A stretch of DNA of 64,000 bases from Amoebophrya sp. A120 (GCA_905178155.1 CAJINV010000004.1:628629-692628); one strand, 5' to 3'; numbered from the stretch's first letter, positions 55,000-64,000 are shown. Translations and numbers: made by a program. The notes: generated by a model not told the origin, from the sequence alone.

Positions 55000-55850
55000 C
55001 TTTGTAACCTTCCCAGGAAGCCCAGCCCAACAATCCTAATGATCATGCTTATGCAAAAAAATCAAGTTCAAGAAAGGGTCGCCCTTCAGGGCGACCCATT
55101 TTCTTGTATAAATATAGATCCGATCCGAGATTATCTTCCTGTCATTCATTCTCTCATCTTTTTCTTTTTCCATATCGAATCCCATCGGAAATTCGAATTC
55201 GGAAAACATCATATTTATTCATATTTTTTTCGAATGTAATTGGGAATCGAATTATCCTGATCATATCTAGAAATTATGCGAGAATTTCCAGATTCTGATC
55301 GAAAATCTAAATTCATTGATAGAAATTAAAATTGATAAAGAGGAAATCATTCCATCATGAATCGGATAGATGGATCTTTACAATTAATCTATGGATTTTT
55401 CATTTTATCAAATTATCCCGAACAGATCGATTTCATGGGATTTCCAGAACATTATGATCTCGAACTCATAGAAATCATGAATTGAATCGATTATCTACAT
55501 TTTTTTTTCTGATTATTAATTTTCAGAATAATCTCATGAAACATACCCAGACATGAACCGAAAGAAAGAAAGAAATTATCGATTTCTTCTGCTCTTGATT
55601 TCGATTTTTCTGATTTATACTCATTTTATCAAATGAGAAATAGATGATTAGATTCCAATTTCGAAAGAGAATCGATTGATATTTTTATGGTCGAGAATCT
55701 ATCGGTAAGAATTGGTTGGTGCAAATGGAAAGAATCAATTGAATTCCTAAATATGATATTCTTTTATCGATATCAATTCAGATCCCCATGAAAGATTCTG
55801 TTTCATCGACATACAAAATTTTCGAGGATTCAACACAAGACCTCCAAACA
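55000..55850. other. AT-rich tract 2 (GAATC/CATCGA-rich)
   Basis: Composition and vocabulary match the 46.48-47.24 kb tract, including GAATCCCATCGGAAATTCG at about 55177. No believable ORF, tRNA or rRNA. Confidence 0.7.
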
Positions 55851-56565
55851 CCACCTACCAACATGTCGCTCGGTCATAGTTTATTTCAATTTGTGTAGTG
55901 TAGTGCATTTTCTTATGGGTAAAGATTGAGAGCAAACTTCAACAATTATTGCCAAATCAAATTCAAAACTGAAACAAGAACCAAGATGTAGTTGCCAATA
56001 GTTCTACCCTGGTGTCTCTGTCTGTTGAAAAAAATACAGCATTGCCTTCGCCAACATCGGAGAATCAATTCCTGGACATACTTTTTTGGTTGTCTTTGTT
56101 TTTGATCTATTGTTCTGTACTCTATCGTTTTTTCTGAGTATTTCTTGAAATCTCAGCCGCTCAAGCTTTCCGTTGTTCTTTCTTTTTGCGATACACGTTC
56201 CAATCTCTTCATGTAGCCCTGTTTCTACGTATTTTACCTTTTTTAGGCCTATATTAATGCCTAGGCGTATCTTCATCTCGATTTGCTTCCATTTCATCTT
56301 TTATGAAAATGCACATTTCCCCATCCCCTCGCCTCCTCCTGAAGTGCGAATGCAGAACGCGAAAGATGAGAGCAGCACACCAACTCTTGATGCGTCGAAA
56401 CACTGTTTGCATAACAAATTGTGGAACCGCCTGAAACCATATGCAGATTTGTCATCGGGACAGCCCATTTCTGCCGTTGTCTGTGTTGCGGTTCGTCATG
56501 CCCTTCTTCAAATGAGGCGCGGGACGAGCACGAGGGGTATGAGTTCGTGCTTTTTCATATAATTT
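55851..56565. other. AT-leaning spacer, no supported gene
   Basis: Short frames only. It lies immediately downstream of the minus-strand gene cluster. Confidence 0.35.
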
Positions 56566-56815
56566 TTACTTCTTGGTCAAAGCCACGGCCCGGTTCCTGC
56601 GAGAGTACCAAGTCCGCCGCTGCGCTTCCAGTTTCTCGATCTTGTCCTGATGCAGCTTCAAACACGGCCTGCACATCGATTTTTCCGCCGTTGCCGCGCC
56701 ACAGGTGCAGTAGGTTAAGTCCCCGATCTGATGCCGCAAAGTCGCCAACTGTTGGTTTATGGAAGTAGTGTCAGGCTTGAAAGTTGAAATTGACCAAGTT
56801 GAAAAAGTTTATCAT
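56566..56815 (-). pseudogene. Copy 1 of the zinc-ribbon-like small gene, frameshifted
   Basis: Aligns over its whole length with the intact 82-codon copy at 60362-60610. The C-terminal 60 codons are nearly identical (CTCGAATAEKSMCRPC, then WYSRRNRAVALTKK). Near 56783 it carries one extra base compared with the intact copy (CAACTTTCAAGCC against GAATTTCAAGCC), so translation from its ATG (56815) stops after about 14 codons. It could still be expressed from an unrecognised upstream exon; otherwise it is a recent pseudogene. It lies 121 bp downstream of the minus-strand six-exon gene, the same order as the intact pair. Confidence 0.65.
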
Positions 56816-56936
56816 GCTTCAAATGCTATTTTGTCATGCGACGCTTAGATGATTGCGATTCATTTAAGATGAAACTGGGCAGCTTACAAGCGGTATCGAC
56901 TTTATGCGTTGCCAACTATTTCAACTTTGTCCTCGA

Positions 56937-59121
56937 TTATTTCGATCCTGACACTTTCATATGGTTGATGTTTTCGATCTCCGAGTCTTCCTTGGTTTTC
57001 AGTTTCGCCGCCGCGATCGTCAGATGTTTGTTCGGACAGATGAGCACGTACTCCGAGTGTCGCAGCGACAAAACCCGCGGGCGCTGGGACAGGGCGTTCG
57101 GGCCCACAGAGGCGGAGATCAGAGACAGGGCGGAGGAGCTGCTAGTACCCGTCTTGTTTTTGATCTCATCGTCCTTGCTCGCCGTTTTGTTTTGCTTCAT
57201 CATCATGATTTCCTTATACTTCTTATCACACCAAAAAGTGTTAACGTTAATAGAGTTTGGCAATTAGGCGTGCACGAGAAATGACGTCCAAATTTGTATT
57301 GCATCCATAGCATGCATGGTAGCGAAAATTTGTCATGCATGACTGCAATGCCCAAATAAAGCCGTTCATGTTAACACTATTTCCTGTGATACTTCTCGAC
57401 ATTCGACTTGTTGCCCTTCGTGTTCTATTGAGAGGAAAAATCCCCCCTCCCCATATCGAAAAGGTATCTTTCCGAAAATTTGTGTTGCTGATTTGAGGTC
57501 ACAAATCACATTTGTCTTGCAAGAAGACAAGGGCAGAAGCTTCCGCCCCATTATGGATGCGATTTGTCATGCTGTTGCGCCTAAAGGTCAGCCGTTTGCA
57601 ATGCTGACCAACTAGATCCATACGCCCCTCCCTAGCCCGGGGATCTGGCCGCAATGCTTTCCTGCAATACAAATCTGATTTGTGTGCGCAAATCCAGCAT
57701 CACAGATTTCCTTTTTGATATGGGGAGGGGGGATTTTTCCTTTTGATATGTTCACCGACAGTTGGTCTTCTTCTTGCAAGTTGGAGGAGAACATAGTCGA
57801 CAGGGAGTTCTTCGGCGCCGCCAGCTTCGACATGTTCTTGTTTCCGCCCTTGTTCGGCGTGTTTGCGGCACTGTTGCTCTTGCTTTTATGAACGGTAAAA
57901 ATGTCTGGGTCTGGAAGAATCCAACTTGTAATGCGTATTTCAGAACACAGGAAAGTCTCTCATGCAAACGTAGCAAAAGCTGCCCACCTTCTGTCACTAA
58001 AGTCAGGGATTTGTCATGCGGGTTCGGCATTGCGGAAGCTTCTCGAAACCTGTGATGCTAGAGCTTCCATGCCAGACCTTCTGTGTCATGCAAAAACAGC
58101 ATGACTCTTCCAGACCCAGACATTTTTACAATCCATAGCTTTTGCTCACGGACAATCGTCGGGGCTTGTAGATGGATTGCTTCTCGTCTTCTTGGCCACC
58201 TGCTCCCAACATCGCCGCGAGAAACACATCTTCCTGTTTGTTCTATGGCCCGCTCAGGTGCTAAAATCTCAACACAAGAAGTGATACAACTTACAACAAC
58301 AATGGAGAGCAGCGCGAGGGAGAGGGTTCATGATCCAAAATTTTAGCATGATACGGCTCTGGTGGTCAGTCTGCGCCTGCTCTCACTGGAATCATAATTT
58401 CGCATGACAAGAAGTTCTGGAGCATCAAATATCAATCCTAGAACCCGGCGAGGTTTGCGTTGCGAAAAGCGCAAGGCTTTTTATGGCCCTAGTGCGTTTA
58501 TTCATGCAAGACAAAGTCCAGCTCCAGAGTTTATTGTACTTCGCAAACTACAATCGGAGAAAGTCAAAAATGTAGCACCTGAGCAGGTCGTATGTTCAGC
58601 ATGTTGCTTTTCTTCCTGCCCATCACCGCGCTGTCCTTGGTATCGCGCGCAAATATGTTGTCGGGGTCTTGGAATTTGTGATGCTAGTACATCATGAGTG
58701 ACGAACTTCTGACTCTACTACGCAGCCACGCATGAGAAACTTCTCTACTGCTGTTCTAGTGCTGTAGTTAGTTTAGGTCGAGCGCGCATGAGCAGGAACT
58801 GCGCGCCGTCGCTTGCATAGCGCTATTTATTTCGCAACATGCAGGAGTACAGCTGTGATGTCGAGGAGAGGTGGCACTTTGTTCTGCGCGAGTTCAGCAT
58901 GACGAGTCCTCTGGCACCCTCCCAGACCCCGACAGTATTTATGGCAATGCGTACTTGGGAGTTTTCTCGAACAAGGGCGGCTTGACCACTTGCTTCTGCT
59001 GTTGGAAAGCGTTCGGCTTGGGCTTGGCCGCCATCTTGGAGATGTAATTCCCCGCTTGGATTTTCGGGCCCTGTTTGCCGCCGTTCTTCTTCTTGACCGG
59101 AGAAACGGAAGAAGACATCAT
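56937..59121 (-). CDS. Six-exon small basic protein packed with introner-like elements
   Basis: Minus-strand exons: 59121-58954, 58635-58593, 58238-58138, 57881-57749, 57420-57392, 57218-56937. They give exactly 251 codons plus TAA. The start is ATG-ATG at 59121. The N-terminus is Lys/Pro/Gln-rich and probably disordered (SPVKKKNGGKQGPK, KPPLFEKTPK). The C-terminal ~105 residues (NVEKYKEIMMMKQNKTASKD, PNALSQRPRVLSLRHSEYVL, HLTIAAAKLKTKEDSEIENI) match the intronless 115-codon gene at 60727-61074. No known family is recognised. All five introns are inverted-repeat elements of families 1, 1, 2, 5 and 6. A separate coding tail ends only 42 bp upstream. Confidence 0.8.
57224..57391 (-). mobile_element. 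Introner-like element, family 6 (single copy)
   Basis: 168 bp. Plus strand starts TATCACACC and ends CTGTGATA. Exact duplication CTTCT (57219-57223, 57392-57396). Excision gives NVEK joined to YKEIMMMK, matching the paralogue NIEKYKAIMLMK. Confidence 0.88.
57426..57748 (-). mobile_element. Family 2 introner-like element
   Basis: Plus strand starts TATTGAGAGGAAAAATCCCC and ends GGATTTTTCCTTTTGATA. Exact duplication TGTTC. Excision gives LSVN joined to TKGNKSNVEK. Confidence 0.93.
57887..58137 (-). mobile_element. Family 1 introner-like element
   Basis: Plus strand starts TATGAACGGTAAAAATGTCT and ends ATTTTTACAATCCATA. Exact duplication GCTTT. Excision gives RRLSVSK joined to SKSNSAAN. Confidence 0.93.
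58244..58592 (-). mobile_element. Family 5 introner-like element
   Basis: Plus strand starts TATGGCCCGCTCAGGTGCTA and ends TAGCACCTGAGCAGGTCGTA. Exact duplication TGTTC. Excision gives KKSNMLN joined to KQEDVFLAAML. Confidence 0.92.
58641..58953 (-). mobile_element. Family 1 introner-like element, GGGTC variant
   Basis: Plus strand starts TATCGCGCGCAAATATGTTG then TCGGGGTCTTGG, and ends CATTTATGGC-type then GCGTA. Exact duplication CTTGG. Excision gives LFEKTPK joined to DSAVMGRKK. Confidence 0.9.
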
Positions 59122-59163
59122 GATGGTTTTTTGTTTTTGCTTTAGCTCGACCCCAGCCTGCTT

Positions 59164-59330
59164 TTATTTTACGTGGTAGAGCAAGTACTTCTTCTTCAGG
59201 TCGGCCTCTCTGTCTTTGCAGAGGTTGGCGCGGCCTACTTCTCGTGTGTCATTCCAGAGCTCCTCGTTCCGGGCACGACCGCCTATTCTTAAGCCCCCTA
59301 CAGAACTGAACCACTAGAAACAAAAACACT
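59164..59330 (-). CDS. Terminal exon of an unidentified gene
   Basis: A minus-strand frame open from about 59330 to TAA 59166-59164 encodes a charged, well-formed C-terminus (GRARNEELWNDTREVGRANL, then DREADLKKKYLLYHVK). It has no ATG, so upstream exons are required; none could be found between 59.33 and 60.36 kb. Its stop lies 42 bp before the ATG of the next gene on the same strand. No family is recognised. Confidence 0.5.
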
Positions 59331-60361
59331 TTTCAAATAGGAAGTGACGCCAACGAAGAACCACGACACACATGTTCTTCATATCTCGTCTCCAGTTCTC
59401 AGCTCTCTCACAATAATTGCGGCTCCGGAATACGAATACCACAGTATTGGTATTCATTCGCGCAGGTCCTGCAGCTCTTCACAGGAGAGGTTGAAAGAGA
59501 CCGCTCGGGTTACAGCTCTCGACGGCCGCCCAAGTTGTATTCTTGTCGTTCCCAAATAGTACCTACTAATATGCTGTTGGTACGATCATCTTCTAGTTCT
59601 ACAGGCAGGCATATGAAAACGATAATGCCTCTGGAGATCCGCTCATCCAGCCCCGTTCCTCACATGTTGTTTACTTCTAAATACATCGGTGAAGAAGAAC
59701 AAGAACGAAAAGCAGTTACGTTCTAGCAGTGACGAGCGAAGCCGTTTTCTTTGTGGCTTGTGGATTTTTCTTCAAAAGGATTCAGAAAACAAAAGTTAAA
59801 GTTCTCAGTAGGTCTAGCAGTTTCATTTGCAAGAAAGTAGCCTACACATCCGTTGATTCAGATAGAGAAGAGATGAAAAAGAGAAGTTCTTGGAAACCGC
59901 GGGTGAGGGCAAACAGCGGTTTTTCATAGGCGGCGCTGAAGTTTGTATTTTATTTTTTCGGATACGAGTACCCTGCAAATTCAACCTTTTTTTTCAGTCG
60001 AGCGGGGTAGAAGGTGAATTCGCGTATTACGCGCATCCTGCTACATTAGAAATAGAAAACGAGCTCATAGCCAGAAAAATTGCAAAATTCAACAAAGTTG
60101 TTTTTTGACACGACGCACCTGAGCTTCGCATACGGTTATTGTTATAATTTGTAGAATCAATCATACATACTGAAGACTACTCTTACGCCTTACGTTGTAC
60201 TCTTACGCCTTACGTTATATTTGCCAGTCTGCGCGATTGGAGAACAGCTGTTTGATGTGCTACTCATAAATTTCCCGTCGCCGTTGGGATTTTCATGATT
60301 CATTGACGAGGTTCACGTAGTTGTATACTTAATCTTTAAGGTCTTCACCTCAAAAATACAC
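59331..60361. other. No firm gene; may hide exons of the preceding terminal exon
   Basis: AT-leaning sequence with short frames on both strands. TCTTACGCCTTACGTT occurs twice in tandem near 60180-60215. No clear introner termini were found. Confidence 0.35.
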
Positions 60362-60610
60362 CTACTTTTTTGTCAAAGCCACGGCCCGGTTCCTGCGAGA
60401 GTACCACGTCCGCCGCTGCGCTTCCAGTTTCTCGATTTTGTCCTGATGCAGCTTCAAACAGGGTCTGCACATCGCTTTCTCCGGCGTGGCCGCACCGCAG
60501 GTACAGTAGGTTAAGTCGCCGATCTGATGCCGCAATGTCGCCAGCTGTTGGCTTATGGAAGTAGCGTCAGGCTTGAAATTCAAATTGCCCAAGTTGAAAA
60601 AGTTTGTCAT
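60362..60610 (-). CDS. Small zinc-ribbon-like basic protein
   Basis: 82 codons, ATG 60610 to TAG. The N-terminus is MTNFFNLGNLNFKPD. The centre has a four-cysteine pattern, YCTCG then MCRPC (CxC...CxxC), that could hold one zinc ion. The C-terminus is strongly basic and helical (KIEKLEAQRRTWYSRRNR). That suggests nucleic-acid or protein binding, which is inference only. A frameshifted copy lies at 56566-56815. It follows the intronless paralogue gene at 60727-61074 by about 117 bp on the same strand, as in the other cassette copy. No family is recognised. Confidence 0.72.
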   Translation of the reverse strand: MTNFFNLGNLNFKPDATSISQQLATLRHQIGDLTYCTCGAATPEKAMCRPCLKLHQDKIEKLEAQRRTWYSRRNRAVALTKK

Positions 60611-60726
60611 CCTTCAAATGCTATTTTGTCATGCGACGCTTAGATGAATGTGAGATGAAACTGGGCAGCTTACTTACAAGCGGTATCGACTTTATGCGTT
60701 GCCAACTATTTCAACTTTGTCCTCGA

Positions 60727-61074
60727 TTATTTCGATCCTGACACTCTCATATGGTTGATGTTTTCGATCTCCGAATCTTCCTTGGTTTTCAGTTTCGCCG
60801 CCGCGATCGTCAGATGCTTGTTCGGACAGATGAGCACGTACTCCGAGTGCTGCAGCGACAAAACCCGCGGACGCTGGGAGAGGGCGTTCGGACCCACCGA
60901 AGCGGAGATCAGAGACAAGGCCGAGGAGCTGCTGCCCGTGTGATCCTTGCACGCCGTTTTTTTTTGCTTCATCAGCATGATCGCCTTGTACTTCTCAATG
61001 TTGGTTTTTTCCAGTTTTTTGACCGGTTTTGGCTTGCTGTTCAGCGCCATTTGCGCGAAAAAGGAAGAGGACAT
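60727..61074 (-). CDS. Intronless paralogue of the six-exon basic protein
   Basis: 115 codons, ATG 61074 to TAA. From NIEKYKAIMLMKQKKTACKD onwards it aligns with the C-terminal ~105 residues of the gene at 56937-59121, with only scattered substitutions and one small deletion. Its N-terminus (MSSSFFAQMALNSKPKPVKK) is short and lacks the region that is interrupted by elements in the other copy. The junction where that copy has a 168-bp element is uninterrupted here (NIEKYK). Unknown function. Heads the downstream two-gene cassette with the zinc-ribbon-like gene. Confidence 0.75.
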   Translation of the reverse strand: MSSSFFAQMALNSKPKPVKKLEKTNIEKYKAIMLMKQKKTACKDHTGSSSSALSLISASVGPNALSQRPRVLSLQHSEYVLICPNKHLTIAAAKLKTKEDSEIENINHMRVSGSK

Positions 61075-61655
61075 TCTGAACAGGAATTGTTTTTCTACGT
61101 CTTTTATATTTATTTCGTCTTCGCCTTCGGAACAAAATTTTCTCGTTCTCCCTACGTTTGGTGAAGATGAAGCACAAGCAATTGAGCAGCCATGACGAAG
61201 GCACCCGGTCGTCCCTCAGGCAACTTCTAGCTTTTTTTGTGTACAACGCACGTTTGCCTGATTCGATGATGTGATCCACCAAGACGGGTCATAATCGTGT
61301 TTCTCTTTTTTCTCCTTCAATTTCTCTTCGACCTCACTGGAACTTCGGAATCATCATGAGCACAACGCAACACAACAAGACGATCTTCACCCTCACGGCA
61401 CCTACTCTCGATCACAACCCATACCCACCCTAGTACCTAAAAAATGAAAATCCGTCACGACCTACTCTGAAGAGCGAAAATTATGATTTTATTTTCCATA
61501 CAACAGACGATGATGGTGATATTCATATTGTTGATGATGCGACAGATTATCTTTCAGCAGCATGATGTGGACATCCATTCACATTGCCGACCCGTGAGCT
61601 GCAGCAGGTTAGTTCCTGCGGCGAAGAACACGAAGCAGTCTAAGACAGGTCAAAA
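61075..61655. other. AT-leaning spacer, no supported gene
   Basis: Upstream region of the minus-strand cluster. Short frames only, no recognised sites. Confidence 0.35.
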
Positions 61656-61656
61656 A

Positions 61657-61699
61657 TGGACGTCCTCGGTTGCCTTGTTCCCGAAGGTGAAATTGGTCG
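61657..61699. repeat. 43-bp direct repeat, copy 1
   Basis: TGGACGTCCTCGGTTGCCTT followed by GTTCCCGAAGGTGAAATTGG. Exact copies or near copies at 62176-62218 and (truncated) 63045-63073. Confidence 0.92.
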
Positions 61700-62500
61700 C
61701 GCCGCAGCAAGCCGGGCAGCTACGTGGAGTGGGCCGGCCGGCTGCTCGCGGTCGGTGGGCGGCCAGTTGCTTGGCTGTGCAGGGTAGGTCGGTCCGCCGC
61801 GCGGGGCGGTGGCGCGAGTGTGTGGGGCCCGAATACAGGCGGACCGCGCAACGGAGATCCCCCGCGCTATGTGTTTGGGCCAGGTTCCCACGCCTGGTGG
61901 AGGTCGCTGGCCGCTGGTGCACGGGGCCCCCACCTGGTCGGCCGCCTCCCAGCCCCCAACGAACCTGCATGGGTAGGCGGTGGGGCGCGCGCGGGCCGTT
62001 CGGGCACATGAGCCGAGTACTCGCGCCCCACATGTAGTGGGCCAGCGAGGAGGGCGGCGCCGGCCTGGGGGGCATGTGGCCACGAGGGGCGGGGGACAGC
62101 GTGGGCGCGCCGGCAAGTCGGCGACAACAGCTGGCTCCTTCGCTCTATTTGATGACGGGCCCACCACTAATCGCATGGACGTCCTCGGTTGCCTTGTTCC
62201 CGAAGGTGAAATTGGTCGGCGTGGACGACCACACAAGCGCAGTGGCCCCAGGTTGTCCGGCTTCCAGCCATCCACTCCAAGCGATGCCACAGGCCTTCGC
62301 GCTTCGATGCGCTTTGCCAAAACACGAAGAAGGACAGAGGGCGCGCGGCATTTATTGCTGGCCCTAGCTGGCGAATGAAAGATGAATAATACGCGCGCGC
62401 GCCTCCAGAATACCTTTGCCGCTGCTGCTGTGGGGGCTACCTGGCGGCAATTTTCAGGCATGCTGGCGGTCGAGTGGCCCCGGCCCTAGGCTCGGAGCGT
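61700..62500. other. GC-rich block, no supported gene
   Basis: Frames on both strands are Arg/Pro/Ala/Gly-rich (up to 273 codons minus). They are interrupted only where the 43-bp repeat supplies ordinary-looking codons. Confidence 0.4.
62176..62218. repeat. 43-bp direct repeat, copy 2
   Basis: Matches copy 1 base for base over the compared stretch. The minus strand reads NFTFGNKATEDVH in both. Confidence 0.92.
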
Positions 62501-62539
62501 GGCTTCGCCCCCGGTTGACATTTCGAAGCGTCATTTATG

Positions 62540-62690
62540 GGGGAGGCCAATTTCAAAACGAAATTCATCCCACAGGCCAATTTCAAAACGTGATTCAAAT
62601 TTCCCGCCAATTTCAAAACGTATTTCAAATTCCCCGCCAATTTCAAAACGAAATTCAAATCTCCGTTCAATTTCCGTTCAAAATCCGTTC
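62540..62690. repeat. CCAATTTCAAAACG tandem repeat
   Basis: Five units of about 29 bp beginning CCAATTTCAAAACGNNATTC, followed by TTCCGTTCAAAATCCGTTCA. No gene. Confidence 0.9.
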
Positions 62691-62759
62691 AAAGCCCCTT
62701 CCCCATATATAGGGCCTAACTTTCGACGTGAAACGCCTCTCCATTCTCGCGGAAGCACT

Positions 62760-63044
62760 ACGTTTGCGCGAGAATGGCAAAGAATTTCATGCAGATGCGA
62801 AGCCCACCACGAGAATCATTCTCGCGCCGCAAGTTATGGGAGCCTGCCCGCAGCAACCCGGAAGCACACGGAAAATGCCCGGGGCCTGGGGGAAAACTGC
62901 TGGCGCTTGCCAAAAATGCAGCGCGCCGACGGCAATACCGGGGCCGGCCAGAAGGCCAGAGGGAGGGCGGGAGGCTGCAGGCGCCCTTGTCGTCGGAGGG
63001 AGGGCGGTATTGCGGGAGTCTGCAGGGCGGGAGGCTGCAGGGCA
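62760..63044. other. GC-rich spacer, no supported gene
   Basis: Short repeats GGAGGGAGGGCGG and GGGCGGGAGGCTGCAGG near 62990-63040; nothing else is recognised. Confidence 0.4.
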
Positions 63045-63073
63045 TTGCCTTGTTCCCGAAGGTGAAATTGGTC
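63045..63073. repeat. 43-bp direct repeat, truncated copy 3
   Basis: Only the TTGCCTTGTTCCCGAAGGTG AAATTGG half is present; the TGGACGTCC start is missing. Confidence 0.88.
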
Positions 63074-63555
63074 GTGTGTTTTTTCACTGCGACGCGTTCC
63101 GATGAGATAACTAAAAGCGGAATTTCGTGGAATTTTGCGTCTCGAAAATTGGCAGCAGGGCGCTACGTCCCTCGCCCTGGCAACATTGGTCCATTGGGTA
63201 GACCTGCGCGATGTTTTCTCGCCCTGGCCCCCAGCCGTTCTTTGTGTATTTTTTCTTCTCGGCGTGCCCTTTTTTCCAGGTGCGCCGATTTTGTGTCATG
63301 GGCCAGAAACGATACCCGGGGGGAGCGCGTAAGCGCCAACTCGCACCAAGATAAAGCTTCGCGGGCTCTCAGGGCAATAACAGTCGGAAGCCATGCAGCG
63401 CCTCTCCTTCAGTATTACCATATGCGTGGGGTCCGACAAGGGCCACAAATTCTGCGCCAGTGGCCGGCGAATACGCCAGAAGGACCACGCAGAAGTTTTC
63501 TTTTTGCCCTTTCGGATTCCTTCCTTGGCGAGGCCCCTGGCTACGTTCGCGGGAC
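63074..63555. other. No supported gene
   Basis: Mixed composition; unsupported frames only. Confidence 0.35.
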
Positions 63556-63559
63556 CCCC

Positions 63560-63785
63560 TGCCTTCCAAATGCAAATCTTTGGAATTTGCTTGGAATTTG
63601 CTGGCTTTTTCGTTGGAGTTTTCTGGGTTTTTTTTGGAATTCGAAGCACTTTTTTTGGATTTTGTCTGGAATTTTTTTGGAATTTCGCTAAGAGAATTCG
63701 GGAATTTCGTCATAGCGTCGTGGCTGGCAAATTCCAGATAAATTCCAAATGAATTCCAGACAAATTTCCTACACAAGGAAAACAA
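63560..63785. repeat. TGGAATTTGCTGG / AATTCCAAA degenerate repeat
   Basis: TTGGAATTTGCTTGGAATTT-type units on the left half and complementary AAATTCCAGATAAATTCC units on the right form a loose inverted repeat. Confidence 0.7.
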
Positions 63786-63845
63786 AAAGAAAACAAATTT
63801 CTGGCAAATGTCAAACATGAGGATCCAGAGGACTAACACGACCTC

Positions 63846-63874
63846 CGACCTAGGTCGCGACCTAGGTCGCGACC
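63846..63874. repeat. GACCTAGGTCGC tandem palindrome
   Basis: Two tandem copies of GACCTAGGTCGC, each containing the palindrome GACCTAGGTC, followed by GACC. Confidence 0.9.
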
Positions 63875-64000
63875 CACCCGGAAGCAACCACAAGACAACA
63901 CAACTCTTCCAAAGTCCGGGGCACAAATATCCGATATGGCACTACACCCAAGCGGCACATTGCACTACCGGGCGCCAGAATAGGGGCAACAGGCGAAAAA

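Noticed and set aside
57612-57833. Independent small minus-strand ORF starting MSKLAAPKN
   Set aside because: It is an internal part of exon 4 of the six-exon gene reading into the family 2 element.

Overview
The window looks like nuclear DNA of a protist, most likely an alveolate. I favour a syndinian dinoflagellate of the Amoebophrya type, inferred mainly from intron structure and from memory of that literature. Coding segments are short exons separated by 150-380 bp insertions with terminal inverted repeats, and no bacterial operon, ribosome-binding-site pattern, rRNA or tRNA could be recognised. Base composition is strongly mosaic: gene-bearing stretches near 50% GC alternate with very GC-rich satellite-filled blocks (about 2.8-17.7, 31.7-32.7, 47.2-55.0 and 61.6-63.1 kb) and with two AT-rich tracts (46.5-47.24 and 55.0-55.85 kb).

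Layout. 0-21.9 kb is mostly repeat: a GCAAGCAA microsatellite, a cloud of CCTTCAGAAGG palindromes, TTTTTCGCTTTGC arrays, and a GAGAGGGT/ACCCTCTC inverted array. A few isolated uncertain ORFs lie in it (4.04, 10.09, 12.03, 18.96 kb). 21.9-30.4 kb (+) holds a multi-exon gene for a protein with several WW-type domains and a transmembrane segment. 35.8-38.3 kb (+) holds a five-exon SET-domain (SMYD-like) methyltransferase of 437 codons. 39.15-46.26 kb (+) holds a ten-exon GH38 lysosomal-type alpha-mannosidase of 1657 codons. 47.2-55.0 kb is a GC-rich block with a ~200 bp satellite and an inverted pair of dispersed repeats. 56.5-61.1 kb (-) is a compact one-direction cluster of small genes with a duplicated two-gene cassette. 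61.6-64 kb is again repeat.

The main discovery-type signal is a population of at least 28 introner-like elements in six inverted-repeat families. Each typically begins TA(T), ends (A)TA and is flanked by a ~5 bp target-site duplication. Removing the element plus one duplication copy restores the reading frame at every junction I reconstructed. The mannosidase, the SET gene and the 251-codon minus-strand gene close to exact multiples of three from start to stop. Sliding the junction within the duplication does not create GT-AG at the sites checked. These are therefore either non-canonical introns made by transposition, or DNA segments removed before expression. Two conventional GT-AG introns coexist in the mannosidase. 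No transposase or other autonomous partner was found in the window.

All gene models are reconstructions by eye from frame continuity and family motifs. No transcript data or database search was available.
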